Assembly: GCA_037893225.1 (NCBI GenBank)
Contig: JAZGUH010000261.1
Span: forward strand, 186,001 to 250,000
DNA from: Hippasteria phrygiana
Lineage: Eukaryota > Echinodermata > Asteroidea > Valvatida > Goniasteridae
Length of the DNA stretch: 64,000 nucleotides
Direction of reading: 5' to 3'
The notes under the pieces are model-generated. The model did not search any database and had not been told where the DNA came from. It worked only from the letters and a program-made list of their open reading frames with translations. Below, in pieces: positions 63,321 through 64,000 of the stretch; position 1 is the first letter of the stretch; each line of letters opens with the position of its first letter. Made by a program: the position numbers and the translations under genes.

Positions 63321-63784
63321 TTGTGGAGAAAATTCAAACCTCGCAATGTTTATTTTCTTTCCGGCCACCATCTGTGTGCATATTACCTTCTATTTATTGC
63401 TCCATGCATGTCAAATTCCCTGGGGTATGGACTTGCTTTACTCATTCATAATTGCATGAAATATCAACCAAATGCAGTAATTTTGACATGTATGGATAAC
63501 TTAGATCTGGCGCTACATGTTGCAATTATCAGCGGCTTCTTAGAGTTAACACTTGTGGAGAAAATTCAAACCTCGCAATGTTTATTTTCTTCCCGGCCAC
63601 CATCTGTGTGCATATTACCTTCTATTTATTGCTCCATGCATGTCAAATTCCCTGGGGTATGGACTTGCTTTACTCATTCATAATTGCATGAAATATCAAC
63701 CAAATGCAGTAATTTTGACATGTATGGATAACTTAGATCTGGCGCTACATGTTGCAATTATCAGCGGCTTCTTAGAGTTAACAC
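63090..63784 (+). repeat. Block Q-H-J (695 bp), copy 2
   Basis: Same order and joint as 59619-60313, followed again by a G with GCATATTGCC. Confidence 0.85.
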
Positions 63785-64000
63785 TTGTGGAGAAAATTCA
63801 AACCTCGCAATGTTTATTTTCTTTCCGGCCAACATCTGTGTGCATATTGCCTTCTATTTATTGCTCCATGCCTGTCAAATTCCCTAGGGTATGACTTGCT
63901 TTACTCATTCATAATTGCATGAAATATCAACCAAATACAGTAATGTTGACATGTATGGATAGCTTAGATCTGGCGCTACATGTTGGAATCATCGGCGGCT
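63785..64000 (+). repeat. Partial satellite monomer at right edge (class G)
   Basis: 216 bases of a class G monomer with GCATATTGCC, CCCTAGGGTATGAC and GTTGGAATCATC. It is cut by the window edge, so the array continues to the right. Confidence 0.95.

Larger units (their letters stand above)
1..64000 (+). repeat. 232-bp satellite DNA array filling the whole window
   Basis: The same 232-bp unit recurs without a break from edge to edge. Landmarks such as TGGAGAAAATTC, CTCGCAATG, TTTATTGCTCCATG, TTGCTTTACTCATT and CTTAGATCTGGCGC reappear every 232 bp, or every 231 bp in 43 monomers. There are 275 complete monomers between 28 and 63784, which balances exactly: 275 x 232 minus 43 equals 63,757 bp. 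All monomers lie in the same orientation and no spacer, inversion or inserted element interrupts them. Differences are mostly single-base substitutions concentrated at offsets 40-70, 88-109 and 140-232. Tandem, slightly diverged, head-to-tail units of this length are typical of eukaryotic satellite DNA. The family and species are not recognised, and a centromeric or pericentromeric location is inference only. Confidence 0.98.
49199..64000 (+). repeat. Domain V: H-G dimer satellite with 231-bp monomers
   Basis: Sixty-three complete monomers plus a partial one, of which 30 complete ones are 231 bp. The basic theme is H (232 bp) followed by G (231 bp), a 463-bp dimer, interleaved with B, J, Q, S and D*. 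Domain markers are GTATGGATAACTT (offset 179), AAATTCTGTAATTTTTAC, AGAGTGAACACTT and ATCAGCGGC. The ACACGTGT linker is absent. Only the short tails at 35053, 41314 and 48504 resemble this domain to the left of 49.2 kb. Confidence 0.9.

Noticed and set aside
28..63894. Some 270 overlapping + strand open frames of 66-120 codons, one or more per monomer
   Set aside because: They arise because the monomer has few stops in the frames concerned. Each frame covers about 1.5 monomers and changes reading frame at every monomer because 232 is not divisible by three. Starts are GTG/TTG at the linker, variants change residues freely, stops appear in D* (GTGAGC), and there are no promoters or recognisable domains. 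They are not genes.
28..64000. CRISPR-like array
   Set aside because: Repeats are 231/232 bp with no distinct short repeat and unique spacer; every part of the unit is repeated. No cas genes are present.
28..64000. CENP-B box (TTCGNNNNANNCGGGN)
   Set aside because: The consensus monomer has no TTCG. The CTTCGCAATG variants (13946, 15106) and the occasional CTTTTCGGCC lack the CGGG half at the required spacing on either strand.
28..64000. Ribosomal DNA, 5S or tRNA gene cluster
   Set aside because: The unit does not resemble 5S rRNA or any tRNA I know. The A-box/B-box-like motifs lack the base-paired arms of a tRNA gene and are kept only as a weak finding.
28..64000. Transposon or retroelement insertion in the array
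   Set aside because: Monomer spacing is 231 or 232 bp throughout, with no insertion, target-site duplication, terminal repeat or inverted segment.
1..64000. Bacterial or phage origin with internally repeated surface-protein gene
   Set aside because: A coding repeat would need a length divisible by three and an open frame through many units. 232-bp units break frame at each joint and the classes differ without respect to codon position.
1..64000. Assigning a species or a named satellite family
   Set aside because: Nothing in the sequence outside the satellite allows this, and I do not recognise the monomer. A database search with the consensus would be decisive.

Overview
The whole 64,000-base window is one uninterrupted, head-to-tail satellite DNA array. 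I find no protein-coding gene, RNA gene, transposon, CRISPR array or unique-sequence gap in it. The repeat unit is 232 bp (about 39% GC for one monomer counted by hand). Taking the start of each monomer as the (G/T)TG that precedes TGGAGA, there are 275 complete monomers from 28 to 63784 (232 of 232 bp and 43 of 231 bp), plus a 27-bp partial at the left edge and a 216-bp partial at the right edge. All are in the same orientation. Such an array points to eukaryotic nuclear heterochromatin (centromeric, pericentromeric or subtelomeric). I do not recognise the satellite and cannot name the species.

Monomers look only a few percent different from one another, but the differences are inherited as sets, so classes can be named (offsets within the monomer). 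A: C40, A48, then GCAGATTACC. B: T40, A48, ACATGTTACCGTCTA, usually A88; B2 is the same with C88. C: T40, C48, C50, GCATATTACC; CT is C with GCATGACATA at 140. D: C40, C48, A50, GCAGATTACC. D variants: D* (GTGAGC at 57), DW (CCCTGTGG at 100), DM (CCATGTGG), DN (GGCAACC) and DPS (CCCAGCC). E: GCAGGTTACC plus CCATGTGG. G: T40, A48, GCATATTACCTTCTA, normally 231 bp because one G is lost in TATGGACT. H: T40, C48, A50, GCATATTACC, 232 bp. J: like H with C40. P: C40 with C50. K: GTACACGTTACC. S: TTTACTTTCTTTCC. Q: GGCAAACATC and CATGGCTG, 231 bp.

These classes form nested higher-order repeats (HORs). Domain I (28-7683) is a 5/6-mer HOR (A B C D CT DM, 1392 bp when complete). Domain II (7684-15801) carries a 2319-bp 10-mer repeat and an 1160-bp 5-mer repeat. 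Domain III (15802-27398) has large units in which a 696-bp trimer (B DPS B2) is present 2, 3 and 2 times, separated by a 1624-bp 7-mer. After a transitional block (27399-29253), domain IV (29254-49198) holds three long HOR units of 29, 27 and 30 monomers (6726, 6261 and 6958 bp), each with its own internal tandem duplications. Domain V (49199-64000) switches to alternating 232/231-bp H-G dimers (463 bp) built into a 3474-bp 15-mer present twice in tandem; 30 of its 63 complete monomers are 231 bp long, against 13 of 212 to its left.

There are no genes to connect into a pathway. What the sequence records is repeat turnover: unequal exchange in whole-monomer steps, hybrid monomers at the deletion joints, and transfer of short blocks between domains. 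The many roughly 120-codon open frames on the + strand are by-products of a stop-poor monomer whose length is not divisible by three, and they should not be annotated as genes. The most noteworthy signals are the multi-level HOR architecture, the sharp change of repeat family near 49.2 kb, the variable-copy trimer, the hybrid monomers, and a weak tRNA-like (Pol III A-box/B-box/T-run) arrangement repeated in most monomers.
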